From: Amphimallon solstitiale
Taxonomy: Eukaryota; Arthropoda; Insecta; Coleoptera; Scarabaeidae
Direction of reading: 5' to 3'
Assembly: GCA_963170755.1 (NCBI GenBank)
Contig: OY720685.1
Coordinates: 5,339,062 to 5,403,061 of the forward strand
DNA length: 64,000 bases
Within the stretch, counting starts at the first letter, position 1. Each line of letters starts with the position of its first letter. A model generated the notes under the pieces. That model did not search any database. It had not been told where the DNA came from and saw nothing but the letters and a program-made list of their open reading frames with translations. A program made the translations under genes and the position numbers. Positions 10,136 through 22,300 of this stretch are shown piece by piece.

Positions 10136-11881
10136 CCGGGTGTAGAATGGATTTTCGTACATAGGGATTTTACATGCAAAACTAATAATTTGCGAATATT
10201 CCCTCCCCAAATTTTTTTATAGGAAAATGTTAAACACAAAAATTATAGAGCTTTAAAAATAGGTCCCATTTTTTTTTCCTTCTTTGCTTACTATCACCCT
10301 CCGGGTCATTAAAGGAAAAAGAATTGAAGAAATGATACAAAATAGCAACAGCCGTGACATATGACAACAAAAGTAACAAAATTCATTCATTTAACACAAC
10401 AATGTGACAATTTTAGTAGAGGCGTTTAAATCTGTTTTAAGCATAGGTTTTAAGTCGTTTGCAGAAAATAAAAAACGTGCTGAAGAGATTTTAAAATTTT
10501 ATTGAACGTGGTAATAAAGGTAGTTGTAGTAATAACTAAATTAAATGCTCAAACAAATCTCCGTTGACAGCTGAGCAGCACCCCAATCTGTCGTAAAAAT
10601 TTCTTCTAGATGCGGCCAGTTGATAGTGTGATATTTGACGACATTCTGCAAGTATTGCAGCTCTTAAAGCGTCGACATTTTGATACGTCCTTTCATTGTA
10701 TAGCCGATCATGCAATGTGCCCCACAGAAAAAAATCATTTGGCGAAAGATCCGGAGATCTTGGAGGCCAATTAATTTCTCCACCTCGACCTATCCAGCGA
10801 TTTGGGAATACATGATTTAAGTACTCTAAAACATCGCGCTGGTAATGCGCCGGACATCCATCATGTTGGTACCAAAATTCGTAATTAATTCCCAATTCGT
10901 CGATAGCTGGCCCGACTTCTTCTTGCAAAAAATTTAAATACGCAGCACCAGTTAAGCGGTCTGCAATAAAGAACGGTCCAATTATGTGAGGACCTAGTAT
11001 GCCAGCCCAAACATTGACACTACCCCGGTATTGCGTATGAGTCTGCAACATTAAATGTTCATTTTGTGTGCTCCAGTAGCGATAATTTTGTTGATTTGGT
11101 TCACCAGTTAACTGAAATCGACACTCATCGCTGAATAAAATCCTAGATAAAAAGTTTCGGTCATCATTGGCCATCTCCATCATTATTTCACAAAACTGCA
11201 TTCTTTTTTCTTTATCCTCCTCGAATATTTTTTGGTGCTTTTCGTATTTATAAGACCGAAACCGCGGATCTTGACTCTTTAAAATTTTCTGAGCAGTAGT
11301 AAAATGAATACCCAAATTATTACCTATTTGTCTTAAGGAGACATTTTTGTTCTCTACAACGCTCAAGAGAACGGCATCTACCTTCTCTCTACTTGCACCA
11401 GCTGTTACATTCTGGCACTTACATTTCTTATTAACAGTGCCGTTGGTCTCAAAGTGCCTGACAATTCTATTCAGGGTGTTCAAATTAAGAATTGGTCGCT
11501 CCGGGTAGAATCCAGCAAAAGTTGCTTGTATGTCCCTAAAAGACAATCCAGAGTAGTACCATTTAATAGTTGACTTTCTCTTCTTGGCTATAGCAATTCA
11601 TTTTAAGAATCAGCAAACTTATTTTGATTGTCAAAACGTGACATTTATTGCTGACAGGATTCATGGCTAGTACTAATCGGTTCATTCCTAATACTTTTTC
11701 TTCAAGTCTAGCAGGACCAGAAGGTGTTAGAAAATAAATATCAAAGAATTTAGATACATTTTTTTTGTCTACAACTTTTGTGTTTAACATTTTCCTATAA
11801 AAAAATTAGGGGAGGGAATATTCGCAAATTATTAGTTTTGCATGTAAAGTCCCTATGTACGAAAATCCATTCTACACCCGG
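10136..11881 (-). mobile_element. Mariner-like element 2 (DD41D), nearly intact, in gene A intron 1
   Basis: The ends are CCGGGTGTAGAATGGATT and its inverse, with TIRs of about 105 bp differing at one or two bases, flanked by TA. It encodes a transposase on the minus strand, the same direction as the host gene. The near-identical TIRs and nearly open frame point to recent insertion. Confidence 0.95.
10536..11546 (-). CDS. DD41D mariner transposase with an N-terminal frameshift
   Basis: 336 residues open from the ATG at 11546. The acidic triad is visible in LFSDECRF (D140), YQHDGCPAH (D229) and SPNDFFLWG (D271), with 41 residues between the last two. The C-terminus ends in the family motif NGDLFEHLI. 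The usual N-terminus (a YSQEEKV block) lies just upstream in another frame (about 11570-11600), so one small indel separates the first twenty or so residues. The protein is close to mariner element 1 in layout but clearly diverged from it, so these are two DD41D lineages. Confidence 0.9.
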   Translation of the reverse strand: MSFRDIQATFAGFYPERPILNLNTLNRIVRHFETNGTVNKKCKCQNVTAGASREKVDAVLLSVVENKNVSLRQIGNNLGIHFTTAQKILKSQDPRFRSYKYEKHQKIFEEDKEKRMQFCEIMMEMANDDRNFLSRILFSDECRFQLTGEPNQQNYRYWSTQNEHLMLQTHTQYRGSVNVWAGILGPHIIGPFFIADRLTGAAYLNFLQEEVGPAIDELGINYEFWYQHDGCPAHYQRDVLEYLNHVFPNRWIGRGGEINWPPRSPDLSPNDFFLWGTLHDRLYNERTYQNVDALRAAILAECRQISHYQLAASRRNFYDRLGCCSAVNGDLFEHLI

Positions 11882-11887
11882 TATGTA

Positions 11888-12077
11888 CAACGGTGGACTT
11901 TTTAAAGTGGACACCTTTTAGTTGCTATAGTATTTTTTTTATTTTTATGTATTGTAAATATGGTTTCAATTAGTGGCGTTTCAGTCAGTTGTGTCACTTT
12001 GACTTATACCAATGTAATGTACTAAGTACTTGTTACACAGGGTACATTAGGTGTCCACCTTGGGGAGTCCACCATAG
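11888..12077. mobile_element. 190-bp MITE in gene A intron 1
   Basis: Ends CAACGGTGGAC and GTCCACCATAG with a second inverted block (GTGGACACCT / AGGTGTCCAC), flanked by TA at 11886-11887 and 12078-12079. It begins only four bases after the target duplication of mariner element 2. Non-coding. Confidence 0.75.
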
Positions 12078-13045
12078 TACATGAAGAAGTGATAAAAATG
12101 TATAGCGTATTAAAATAACCTTAACATTGCCAATATGATAAAATAGCACTAATAATCTGTTATTTTAAATTCATCTTATGTGAAAGTTGGTAAGTTTCTG
12201 AAAAATCCTTTAAACTATGCTTACAGAATGGTAATGTCAAATTTGACAATTATGTTGACATAAAGCAGGGGCACAAATTGTATAATGAAAAATTCACTAA
12301 AATGCAATTACAGGTATTCGATTACTATTACTATAGCAGAATCGTTTTTGCATCTGACATGCAGCAATTAAAATATTAAATTTTAGATATTGCAAAATAT
12401 TATCTGTCAAGTATTACAAAACCCATTTTAGAACTGGCAAAAAAAATAATAATAATCATTCACCATTTTGTTATTTATTATAATTGTCATCCAACCAATA
12501 AAAATTTGTCAACAATGCGAGGATAGACAAGTATTAAATAAAATACCTATAGATATAGAAAAGCAATGACTAAAATCTATTTATGCTTTTCAACTTGTAA
12601 GTGGTTTTCATGTAATGGTATCGTAATAGTGGAAGCTGAACATTTTTAAATACTATTTGATTAGTTTGTCTTTGTTGCTACATTGTAATGGTCAGTGTTC
12701 ATTTGTAGAGCCACTGAATCACCATCTGTAGCGGTTACTTGTTCCATGTCGATTGCTAAAAGATTTAACAATATGAGTCCTGAAATGGCTTTTGTAAGTT
12801 ATATTACTGGTCAGGTAAAATTATGCAACATCTCAATTTTTCCGTCATATTAATTTACTGACACATGTTAGTAGATAAAACAATACTGCTATATTCCTAA
12901 AAAAAAATTGTTACTAATACGATCACGATACAAATTTCCACTTAATCTCTCTGAACATAGTCTGCTGCATAATAGATTATGACTATAACAAAATCACATC
13001 AAAAACTACAATTTTTTTATCGTTCATTAATATGCATTTACTTAC
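12078..13045. other. Gene A intron 1, distal part
   Basis: AT-rich. It holds a small reverse frame (12747-12663, reading MEQVTATDGDSVALQ) preceded by an acceptor-like CATTTCAG, which could be an alternative 5' exon. Joined to exon 1 at that acceptor, the frame meets a stop at once, so it is not annotated as coding. Confidence 0.4.
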
Positions 13046-13364
13046 ATAGCATTCCATTATCAAATTCTATTTTTATATCAGCACTGATCCCTTGTTCCAT
13101 TTTAACACTGCCATTTTGTACTTCACTCGCTTCAGCTGACGAGAATTCTACTTTAATATTATTCAAAGTTGTGGACACTTCACATTGTTTTATTTTGTCA
13201 TGCCAAATGTAGTTTTGTAATTCAGCATTGTATACAACAGAAGTTTCAGAGACATCGACTTTATCATCTACAGAATTATCTTGGCATTCTTCTTCGTCTA
13301 CGTTAAATATATTTTGTGAAAGCAAGAAGTTACTCACATTGTCTGTGTCAATATGATCCGCCAT
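13046..13364 (-). CDS. Gene A exon 1: acidic N-terminus of a PRDM9-like protein
   Basis: Starts at the ATG at 13364 and ends at a strong donor (GTAAGT) with one base of the next codon, exactly the phase needed by exon 2. It encodes 106 residues, acidic and of low complexity, with three psi-K-x-E motifs (IKVE, VKME, IKIE) that resemble SUMO attachment sites. No KRAB or SSXRD domain is visible, so the vertebrate N-terminal domains are absent or unrecognisable. Upstream 13365-13526 is the likely promoter and 5' leader. Confidence 0.75.
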
Positions 13365-13526
13365 TATTAGTACTTATTAATTTATGAATCGTGAGTAAAT
13401 CAATACACAATGTTTGTACAATTTATATAACTATACAAGCACAACACGAAACTGCTTATTCCTAAACAACAAATAAAAGGCGGCCGTGAAATATATGAAA
13501 TAGAGACAAGCACGCCTATAAATAGG

Positions 13527-13603
13527 CAGGGTTGCCAGATGATTTCTTTTATTTCCCTAGATTTCTTGTTAAAATTTCCCTAGATTTCCCTAAGTTACCA
13601 TCA
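13527..13603 (+). mobile_element. hAT element copy 1, 5' end (host of a nested block)
   Basis: Starts CAGGGTTGCCAGATGATT and carries repeated TTTCCCTAGATTT motifs. It matches the left end of the complete copy at 15135-16243. The copy is broken by the insertion at 13607-19104, resumes at 19105-19178, is broken again by a copia element, and continues at 23567 to about 23775. Its right end was not found, because the sequence turns into an inverted repeat there. Confidence 0.8.
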
Positions 13604-14032
13604 ACCAATCCGTGCGTTCAGGGAGTTGCGGCGATGGAAGCGAATAGCGCTAGAGCTTGTGGCTAGCGCCTGAAGTCATTGAACGGGTCACAGTAGTAAA
13701 TTTGAAAATTGTTGCTTGCGCATGCGTAATTTTACTACTTCTGAAGCACGCTGAAGAATCACATTCTGACAGCAGCAATATGGCGTTCTGAAGTTTATTT
13801 TTATTTCATTTCACTATTATTATTATTGTTTGAAGTATGAAGACATGACATACGCACTTTTAAAATCTAAACTAAAAATAAAGTCGACGTATTTGGTGTG
13901 TAATTAGGTTGTCCCATGTATGATAGCAATATAAAATCCTTATTTTAAAATATGAGACTGAGGTGATGGTAAATTATTTACTATAATATATAGTGTGCCT
14001 AAATATTTATATATTTTACAGTGGATTATTAT

Positions 14033-14408
14033 ATGGATTATGTGGAAGTTTTCGATGAAGATGATGTATCTATTATCAATACTATATTAGCAGTTTTGGT
14101 TAGAATATTTATCGGCACTGTGAACAGTATTCATTTCAATTTTAATTAGTTGATGAATTTTCTGAATTGTGTATGTTGCAGAAGAGTATAATCACATAAT
14201 TATAACTGATAAATAAATTAAATACAAAGAAATAACTTTGTGGATTTATTTTATTACTGTAGTTGTAAAAACAATATTTAACTTATTGAATGAAATCTGG
14301 TGTTGGATTGGATTGTTGGATTATTTTGATGCTTTTCTTGAAGATGATGTAACGATTAACACTATTATATTAGCAGTTTTTGCTGAGATATGTATCGGCA
14401 CTGTGAAT
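14033..14408 (+). repeat. Tandem duplication of about 283 bp with a short peptide frame
   Basis: A unit with a frame reading DEDDVSIINTILAV (from about 14033) recurs about 283 bp later as LEDDVTINTIILAVF (from about 14316). The second unit is cut by mariner 3 at 14409 and continues at 18018 with the same TTCATTTCAATTTTAATTA tail. The peptide is not recognised. It may be an exon of the host TIR element's own gene. Confidence 0.6.
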
Positions 14409-14474
14409 ACGAGGGCGGATTGATATTGAAGCTACCTAAGTAGGGAAAAAAATGTTTCTTTTTTCAAAAACCAT

Positions 14475-16652
14475 TTATTTCTCAACATAGTCTCCTTTTA
14501 GCTCAATACACTTAGTAAGACGATATTCCAACTTTTTTATACCATCTGAATAATACGATTTTGGGAACCCCTCAAAATACGCGTTAGTTTCGGTAATCAC
14601 TTCTTCGTTTGAGATGAATCTTTTTCCTGCGAGCCATTTTTTCAAGTTTGGAAACAGGAAAAAGTCACTAGGAGCTAAATCTGGACTATAAGGTGGATGA
14701 TCAACCAATTCAAAGTGTATTTCACGGAATTTTAGCATCGTATCTAATGCTGTGTGAACCGGTGCGTTGTCTTGAAGAAAGAGCACTTTTTTCTTCTTTA
14801 AATGTGGTCGTTTTTTCTTGATTGCATCAATCAATTGATCCAATAATGCACGATAATACTTTCCTGTGATTGTGGATCCTTTTTGAAGATAATCGATGAG
14901 CAATATTCCGTGTGCATCCCAAAATACAGTGGCCATAACCTTGCCAGCCGATTTCACTGTCTTCGCCTTCTTCGGAGCACTTCCACCAGCTTCCACCCAT
15001 TGTTTCGATTGATTTTTGGTTTCAGGTGTGTAGTGGTGGACCCACGTTTCATCTACAGTTATTAATCGACGCCAAAAATCAACAGGATTACGCTTTATCA
15101 TGTCCAAACACCGCTTTGAAGTGGTCTGTCGAACCAGGGTTGCGAGATGATTTTTTTTTATTTCCCTAGACTTCTTGTTAAAATTTCCCTAGATTTCCCT
15201 AAATTACCTTGAACTGCCTTGCATAATTTTAAAAATATATAAATTGAAGTTGGTATTCTTTAGTATTAAACTATTAGAAAACTTAATTCGATTCTCCTAA
15301 TCTATTTTTTTATTCAAAAACATTAATTATTAACTCAAAAATAAAAATACAGAAACTGAAAGGCACGAATTATGGGTTATCTTTTCTCTGTTCTGCATGA
15401 ACTTGGGTGCACTATATTTTAGATTTGTATTTATTGAATTATATAGTCTATTTTTAATATTTTCCATCTTTGTTTCAAAGACACCTAACATATTGAGCAA
15501 AATACAAAATATAGATGATATTTTTTTAGTATTGAACGATTACGAAATTCATTTCAAATCTCGTCATCTATTTTTCATTAAAAAAAAATCCATAATAAAT
15601 AAGAAACAGCCGAAACCTGAAAGGAAGAATCAGATAAGCTAAACCTCTGCAATAAAAAAAGTAATTTTGTATCTATATATGCTTACATTAAATAAATATA
15701 ACTAAGCTGTAGTTAGAAAGGCGCAACTTATTAAACGAACCGATAAATCTAAACTATTAATGAATTATAAAATTCAAATATTTACGTCCTACATAATACG
15801 TTCACAACGATTCACTCCACGAAAGCTTGTTTTCAAATGTGAAAAATATTATAAAAAAGCTGTTTTAACATCAGAGCAGGAACTTTTTCCAAGGGATTTA
15901 CCTTATTTTATTATACTGTAGTCATTTGATCGATTTGCAAAAAGCGATAGAGCAGAGCACCGATTCGGAATGTGTGCAGATGTTGTTAACCCTTAAATTT
16001 TCTACTTGTCATAAGATGGCATACTACTCTTAGAAACAATCAAGTAATCAGTGGTTTAAGTTTAAAACGTTTTAAAATGAATTGTGACATTATAGGTAGC
16101 TTAATTGTAATAAATTTTCTGGTGATTAATAATTTTAAAATAAAAACGTAGATTTCCCTAGATTTTTATTAAAATTCCCTCTTCCCTAAATGACCATAAA
16201 ATTCCGTAGATCTAGGGATATTTCCCTAGATATCGCAACACTGTGTCGAACTCGTTTTTGTTCGACACTGAGCAACCGCGGCACCCATCTTGCCGATAGC
16301 TTTTTCATATGCAAATGTTGATGCAAAATGTTAAACACATGTTCATATGATATGTTTACCATTTCAACAATCTCACGTACCTTGACTCGGCTGTGACTCG
16401 GCGATCATTCATAACGATATCGAGGATTTTCTTGATATTTTCTTCAGTAACCACCTCTTTTGGTCTTCCTGTTGATGGTATTGTTGCAGTGCTTGTTCGG
16501 CCGCGTTTAAATTCAGCAATCCAATATTTTACCATGTAATCTGACGGAGCAGACTCACCATAATGTTTATCGAGCTTTTCTTTTGTCTCTTTCGCCGTTT
16601 TCCCTTTCAAATAATAGTGTTTAATCACTGCACGAAATTCACTTTTTTCCAT
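14475..16652 (-). pseudogene. DD34D mariner transposase, interrupted
   Basis: The N-terminal half begins at the ATG at 16652 (MEKSEFRAVIKHYYLKGKTA, helix-turn-helix) and loses frame near 16380, where GACTCGGC is tandemly repeated. The coding sequence then runs into the hAT at 15135-16243. The C-terminal half, 15107-14475, carries TVDETWVHHYTPE, FLQDNAPVH and YSPDLAPSDFFLF, with 34 residues between the second and third aspartates as in classic mariners. It belongs to a different clade from the two DD41D elements in this window. Confidence 0.9.
15135..16243. mobile_element. hAT element copy 2, complete, non-autonomous, with 8-bp TSD
   Basis: Ends CAGGGTTGCGAGATGAT and ATATCGCAACACTG, flanked by an exact 8-bp duplication TGTCGAAC (15127-15134, 16244-16251) that lies in the mariner transposase gene. 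No transposase frame is present in its 1109 bp. Both ends carry TTTCCCTAGAT repeats. It is the same family as hAT copy 1, which is the outermost host of this nest, so the family was active at two separate times. Confidence 0.95.
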
Positions 16653-16707
16653 TTTTCAAGAAACACAAAAGTTGCTTACTTTAAACGACTACAACAAATA
16701 AACTAAT

Positions 16708-17884
16708 TAGTGATGGGAGAACTCGAGTGAAAAATAACCGGGTACCCGATTATTCAAATAACCGGTGTAATTCGGTTTTTGAATCCGAGCGACGAGTGAC
16801 GGGCGATCGGAGAACCGACACAATAACCGAGTTGCTGCAAATCGGAAATGCGAACTGGCTATAGTCGTACTTCATCGCCCGTCACCCGTCACCTGGTAGT
16901 CGTCGCCTGCTTTGAAAAATCGCCTAACGGGTAATTTTTCACCTGGTAAGTAGTCGTCGCCTGCATTGAAATATCGCCCACCGAGTACCGGGTTGTTATC
17001 TTTCGCTCGCGTTGTCGCACTACTACTTGGACACTGATTATATTTTTACTCTAAAATGTGCATCTTTAATTTAAAAATATATACAGTATTAATAAACAAC
17101 ATGTAGGTATTTATATAAATAGTAACAATAGCGTTAGTTAATATAATTAATATGTAATTAAAAAAACTATATAAATGCACAAAAATAAATAAAAACATAT
17201 AAAGAACGTAAAAATTATCAGTATGTTTAGGAAACAGTCAATTTCTTCTTAAGTTGGTTAATTGACCGGTGACAAAATATAAGTAATAAACGCAACTTAA
17301 ATCTGCAATTTGTGTGTTTTTTGTAAATATCTGTTATTTATTGATATATACATATATTTTTTATGGATAATGAAGTAGAAATGCGACAGCCTGAGTAAGG
17401 AAGAACCGGATTGTCGGTGTTGCATATAAGGTGAGCGATAAATGAAATATGACTAATGAACTACTTCGTAACTTAAATATACGATTTACGGCAACCAGCT
17501 TATCGTGTTCTTAAAACCTGCCTACGAAATAAGCTTGAAAGTATTTTAGTGTTTTGTACAATTAAGAACTATATGAAAATGTATATTTATAATTTTGAAA
17601 GTACCCTTTGTTTTTGTACGTCGTTTTTTAAATAAAAATTAGTACTTTTTTATGGAATACCAGAATATTATACAAGGAAAAGTCGTAGTACATTCTGCGG
17701 GTTATATCATTTGCATTGTATACATTATACATGTTGGCCAGTTTAATAAATATTATTATTATTATTATTATTGAATACAGGGCGATGATGCGAGTGAAAA
17801 CTACTCGAGTGATAATTCGATTATCAAGATCACTCGAGTAGTGAGCAACCGGTTATTGAAATAATTCGATTTTGCCCATCACTA
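16708..17884. mobile_element. Non-autonomous hAT element of a second family, 8-bp TSD
   Basis: Ends TAGTGATGGG and CCCATCACTA with an exact 8-bp duplication AAACTAAT (16700-16707, 17885-17892). Its 1177 bp hold CACTCGAGTAGT and ACCGGTTAT-type repeats near both ends, an ATT microsatellite at about 17747-17773, and no transposase. It is inserted in the 5' region of mariner element 3. Confidence 0.92.
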
Positions 17885-19104
17885 AAACTAATCGATGAAT
17901 TTGGGTGAAATTTTAACAGCTGACGTTTGACAGATCGCAATTTCTAAACTAAAACAAGTTTTTGTGTTTGTGCACCCATCTAGCGGTAGGTAGCTGCAAT
18001 ATCAATCCGCCCTCGTAGTTGTTCATTTCAATTTTAATTAATTGATGTATTTTCTGAATGTTATTTTGTAATAAGTGTATAATCGCAGAGACCCGCGGCA
18101 GAGTATACAACTGATAAATAAATATGACATAAACTGATAACATTGTATGTTTATTTTATTGTTGTAGTTGACAAAGCAATATTATATCAACATTTAACGT
18201 ATTGGAATCTGATAGCAGATCTTGTGTAAAAGTCTTAAGTTACATTACCTAGTAGACTGCGTAGCTATCTATACTTATACATAGGAAAAAAGTACAGAAG
18301 GTTGTACTAATGTATTTTAGAACATGTCAATATAATAAGACGATAAGGGCCATAAACCTATATAGCTTAATTTCAGTAGCAACTATTAATATTTTTGATT
18401 AAATTTAGTGCCAAATTAGAAGGATGCTGTTTATAAGAAGGAATTGTGCGGTTTGACATTACTTGTTAGTTATATGTATTTCAAAATACATTTCAATATA
18501 TAAACATATTAAAAAGACTTATTAGGCACTATTTAAGATCTATTGTACAACATAATTGAAGTTTCTATTGATCGTATTATTCACAAGATTCAAATTTGAA
18601 TTTTAAACGCTTTCTTTTACCGCCGCTAAGTCATCGAGCCAAATTTATTTTCATATATTACTTAGGATTCACTAACAGTTGTTTATTTACTAGAAATAAA
18701 TAATCTATTTCAAGTAGAAAAAAGATATTCACTTTATATGTAAACCGAATATAATAGTACTTATCAAAATCTATTTAATATGATAAATTTACCTATAACT
18801 TTCGCATAACATTAAATATAACAACAAGTACAACAGCAACCGTAAAAATGATATTAACTACTACAATTAATAAATTAATGTTTTTATTAATCCGCGGGTT
18901 TGAATTTTTAAATTCATATTTGAATATTCACCGCTTATCCCCACTTCTTTCTAGCGCCGCAAGGTCATCGAGCGAAATTATTTTCGCTAGACAAGATGGC
19001 GACCGCTAGCTCCAGCGCCGGCACTCAGCAGTCGCGTTCAGGACACCGCTCGACCTAGCACAGCTCAGCGCTAGCGCCGCCGTAACTCCCTGAACGCACG
19101 GATT

Positions 19105-19178
19105 CTTTAGTATAACCTATTAGAAAACTCATTTCGATTCTCCTAATCTATTTTTTTTTATTTAAAAAAATTAATTAT
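19105..19178 (+). mobile_element. hAT copy 1, middle segment
   Basis: CTTTAGTATAACCTATTAG and following bases match the interior of hAT copy 2 (about 15258-15330). It lies between the unclassified TIR element and the copia insertion, with about 45 bp of the family sequence missing at the junction. Confidence 0.75.
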
Positions 19179-19309
19179 TGTAATGTAGAATAAGTTGGTA
19201 ATAGTTTATGTAACTAAATAAACGTTAAGAAGTTGCACGGGTTTTCTTTACTTTGATTTTCAAGAATAGATTAATTAAATTAAAGTAATTAAACTGGAAA
19301 ACATTAACA
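19179..19309 (+). repeat. Copia 5' LTR
   Basis: 131 bp, TGTAATG...TTAACA, identical to the 3' copy. It contains no region corresponding to the 45 bp between the polypurine tract and the 3' LTR match. Confidence 0.93.
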
Positions 19310-19393
19310 GGTTATGACCCAGCAAACTGAGGCTGCGGAAAAGTATTTTTTTTCTCTCGAAATTCACGAAAAATTAGATTCGTTACAACAAAA

Positions 19394-22300
19394 TGGCTGA
19401 TAGCGAAAAGTACAAGATACCATTATTTGACGGATGAAATTATAGTAATTGGAAGTTTCGCATGGAAACGCTACTGGAAGAACTAGAATTACTGAGTTTT
19501 ACACAGGAAGACGTTAATGAAATGGTAGAAATAGATGAAAGAGAAGAACAAAACACTCGTGAAGAAAAGAAAAAATTACTTTCAGATCTCTTAAAGAAAG
19601 ACAAAAAAATGCAAATCTCAGATTATAATGAGAATATCCGATACCTATTTGGAGTATGTAAAAGATGAAAATACATCCTACAGAATATGGAAAAGCTTAT
19701 CAGATATTTTTGAAAGGAAAAGTATTGCAAATCAGCTGTTGCTGAGAAAAAAATTATTAACAATGAAATTTAATCCACAAATAGAAAATATAGAAACACA
19801 TTACCTGAAGTTTGATAAAACGATAAGGGAATTGAAAGCGTCTGGTGCCACCTTGGAAGAAACAGACATTGTGTGTCACTTGCTACTAACAATGCCCGTG
19901 GAGTATGACACTGTGGTTACAGCAATAGAAACCATGTCCACGGACAAACTGACGTTAGGTTTTGTGAAAAGTAGACTGCTAGATGAACAATCAAAAAAAA
20001 ATGGAAAAAAGAATGATCACATAAAGCATAACTCTCAGATAGCATTTGTTACACCATCCACATCGTCTGTAAAGGAACAAAAGAATAAAGCATCGGAGGA
20101 GTCATTCAGATATAAGTGTTACTACTGTGGAATGATAGGACACAAGAGGTCAGATTGTAAAAAATTAAAGAATGTCCAACAAAAGAAAGTAGTAAAACAA
20201 AAATCTGGTTTAGTGGCAACGAATGGAGATTCTGATGGAGAGGGAGAAAACTTTAGCTTTGCTGCTGTAGTAGGTAACAATACAGATTGTACATTTAATT
20301 TTGTTCTAGATTCAGGGGCAACTGAACATTTGGTAGACGATGAGAATAATTTAGTCAATATTAGAATGTTGGACAAGCCAATAATAATAAAAGTTGCAAA
20401 GTCTGGAGAGTCGCTGGAAGCTCACAAAGCAGGTAATTTAGAAGGATGTACATATATTAATGGTGAACCACGTTTTATAACAATCAAAAATATTTTAATA
20501 GTACCTGGCTTACAGTATAACCTCTTATCAGTTTTAAAGTTAGAAAAGAATGGGTATGAGATTGTGTTTAAGGACTGTAAGGGAACTATAGTTAAAAATA
20601 ACAAAACTGTGGCAATTGCATATCGTAAACATAAATTGTATGAAATAAACCTAACATTCCAAAGCGAGAATGCAAATGTAGCAGTTGCAAATATAAAATC
20701 AGAAATATGGCACAAACGATTAGGTCATATAAGTAATACTTATTTAAAGCAGCTTCCAAATATAGTGAAGGGCTTAGCCCTGGATAAGAATGATTATTCT
20801 ACAAGTTTGTGTCAGTATTGTGTTGAAGGTAAACAAACACGATTACCTCATACACAGCAAAGAACAAGGGCCAAAAGACCATTGCAATTAGTGCATAGTG
20901 ATTTGTTTGGGCCAATAAATCCTATATCGTATGATGAAAAGAGATATGTATTAACATTTATTGATGATTATACACATTTTACAGTAGCTTATACATTGAA
21001 ATCAAAGACTGAGGTCTTACGATATTTTAAAATGTATGAAGCAATAGCAACAGCACACTTTAATACTAAATTAAGTCGATTTAGATGTGATAATGGTAGA
21101 GAATACATATCAAATGAGACAAAAGATCATTTTGAAAGACAAGGTATACAATTTGAATTTACCATACGTTATACCCCTGCACAAAATGGTGTTGCAGAGA
21201 GAATGAATAGAACCATAATTGAAAAGGCAAGATGCATGCTACTTAACTCTAGATTGGAAAAAACTATGTGGACAGAAGCAGTAATGGTTAGTGTATATTT
21301 AATAAACCGTAGTCATACTAATGCCTTAAAAAATAAAGTGCCTGCAGAAATGTGGTTTGGAAATATTCCTAACCTAGGTAAGTAAGTTAAGAATTTTTGG
21401 ATGTGTGGCATACTTACACATACCAAATAACTTGAACAAGAACAAGTTTGATTCACAGTCACAAAAATGTTTCATGGTGGGATATTGTGCAAACGGATAT
21501 CGCTTATGGAATCCAACAGAAGAAAAAATAATATGTGGAAGAGATGTTATATTTGATGAAAATTGTTTCTCATATGATAATGATTTTTATGAAGCAGATG
21601 TGACAAGAATGAATTGTGAAGATAAGGTTTTGGTGGATACTAATGGTGAAAATAATGAAGAAGACATGGCAGAAGAAATAATACCTGATGAAGAAAACAT
21701 GGCAGAAGAAACACTACTTGATGAAGAAAATAGTGTACTCAGGCGTAGCTCTAGAAAAACAAGTAAGCCTAAGTATTTGGAAGAATTTACAGCATTAGCT
21801 CTAAATGCAGAAACATACCTTGACGATGTACCAGGAGAGTATGATGATATAAGATCCAGAAGCGATCAAGAACATTGGTACCAAGCTGTACATGAAGAAT
21901 TAAAGTCACTAATGGAAAATCATACCTGGACTTTAACAGAATTACCAACTGGAAGCAAGGTCATTGACAGCAAATGGGTATTTAAAGTTAAACGTGATGA
22001 TAGAGGTAACGTTGAAAGATATAAAGCACGTCTGGTCGCGAAGGGATGCTCTCAACGCAAGGGGTTTGACTACGATGAAACCTATGCACCAGTTGCACGA
22101 CTTTCAACATTTAGAACGCTATTATCAATAATTAATAACGAAGAATTAAGTGCCAATCATTTGGATGTGAAAAATGCATTTCTTCATGGACACCTAAATG
22201 AAGAAATTTATATGAAGCCACCTCCAGGATTTAAAACTTCTGCAAATCTTGTATGTAAGCTCAAAAAGTCTCTATATGGACTTAAACAGACACCAAGAGC

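Larger units (their letters stand above)
14410..18015 (-). mobile_element. Mariner-like element 3 (DD34D), split by two hAT insertions
   Basis: Ends CGAGGGCGGATTGATATTG and its inverse (about 30-bp TIR) flanked by TA at 14408-14409 and 18016-18017. Removing the nested hAT elements (15135-16243 and 16708-17884) leaves about 1.3 kb, the normal mariner size. Confidence 0.93.
13607..19104. mobile_element. Unclassified TIR DNA element hosting a mariner
   Basis: Inverted ends of 27 bp with one mismatch start AATCCGTGCGTTCAGGG (13607) and end CCCTGAACGCACGGATT (19104). The sub-terminal regions are GC-richer than the rest, with GCGCTAG-type motifs. No target duplication is clear. The only coding hint is a duplicated short frame near 14033 and 14316. 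The insertion splits hAT copy 1. Superfamily unknown; Harbinger was considered but not supported. Confidence 0.65.

Noticed and set aside
12661..12747. Small reverse frame MEQVTATDGDSV as an extra gene A exon
   Set aside because: With the nearest acceptor it gives an immediate stop when joined to exon 1, and exons 1 and 2 already join in phase. Kept only as a possible alternative leader.
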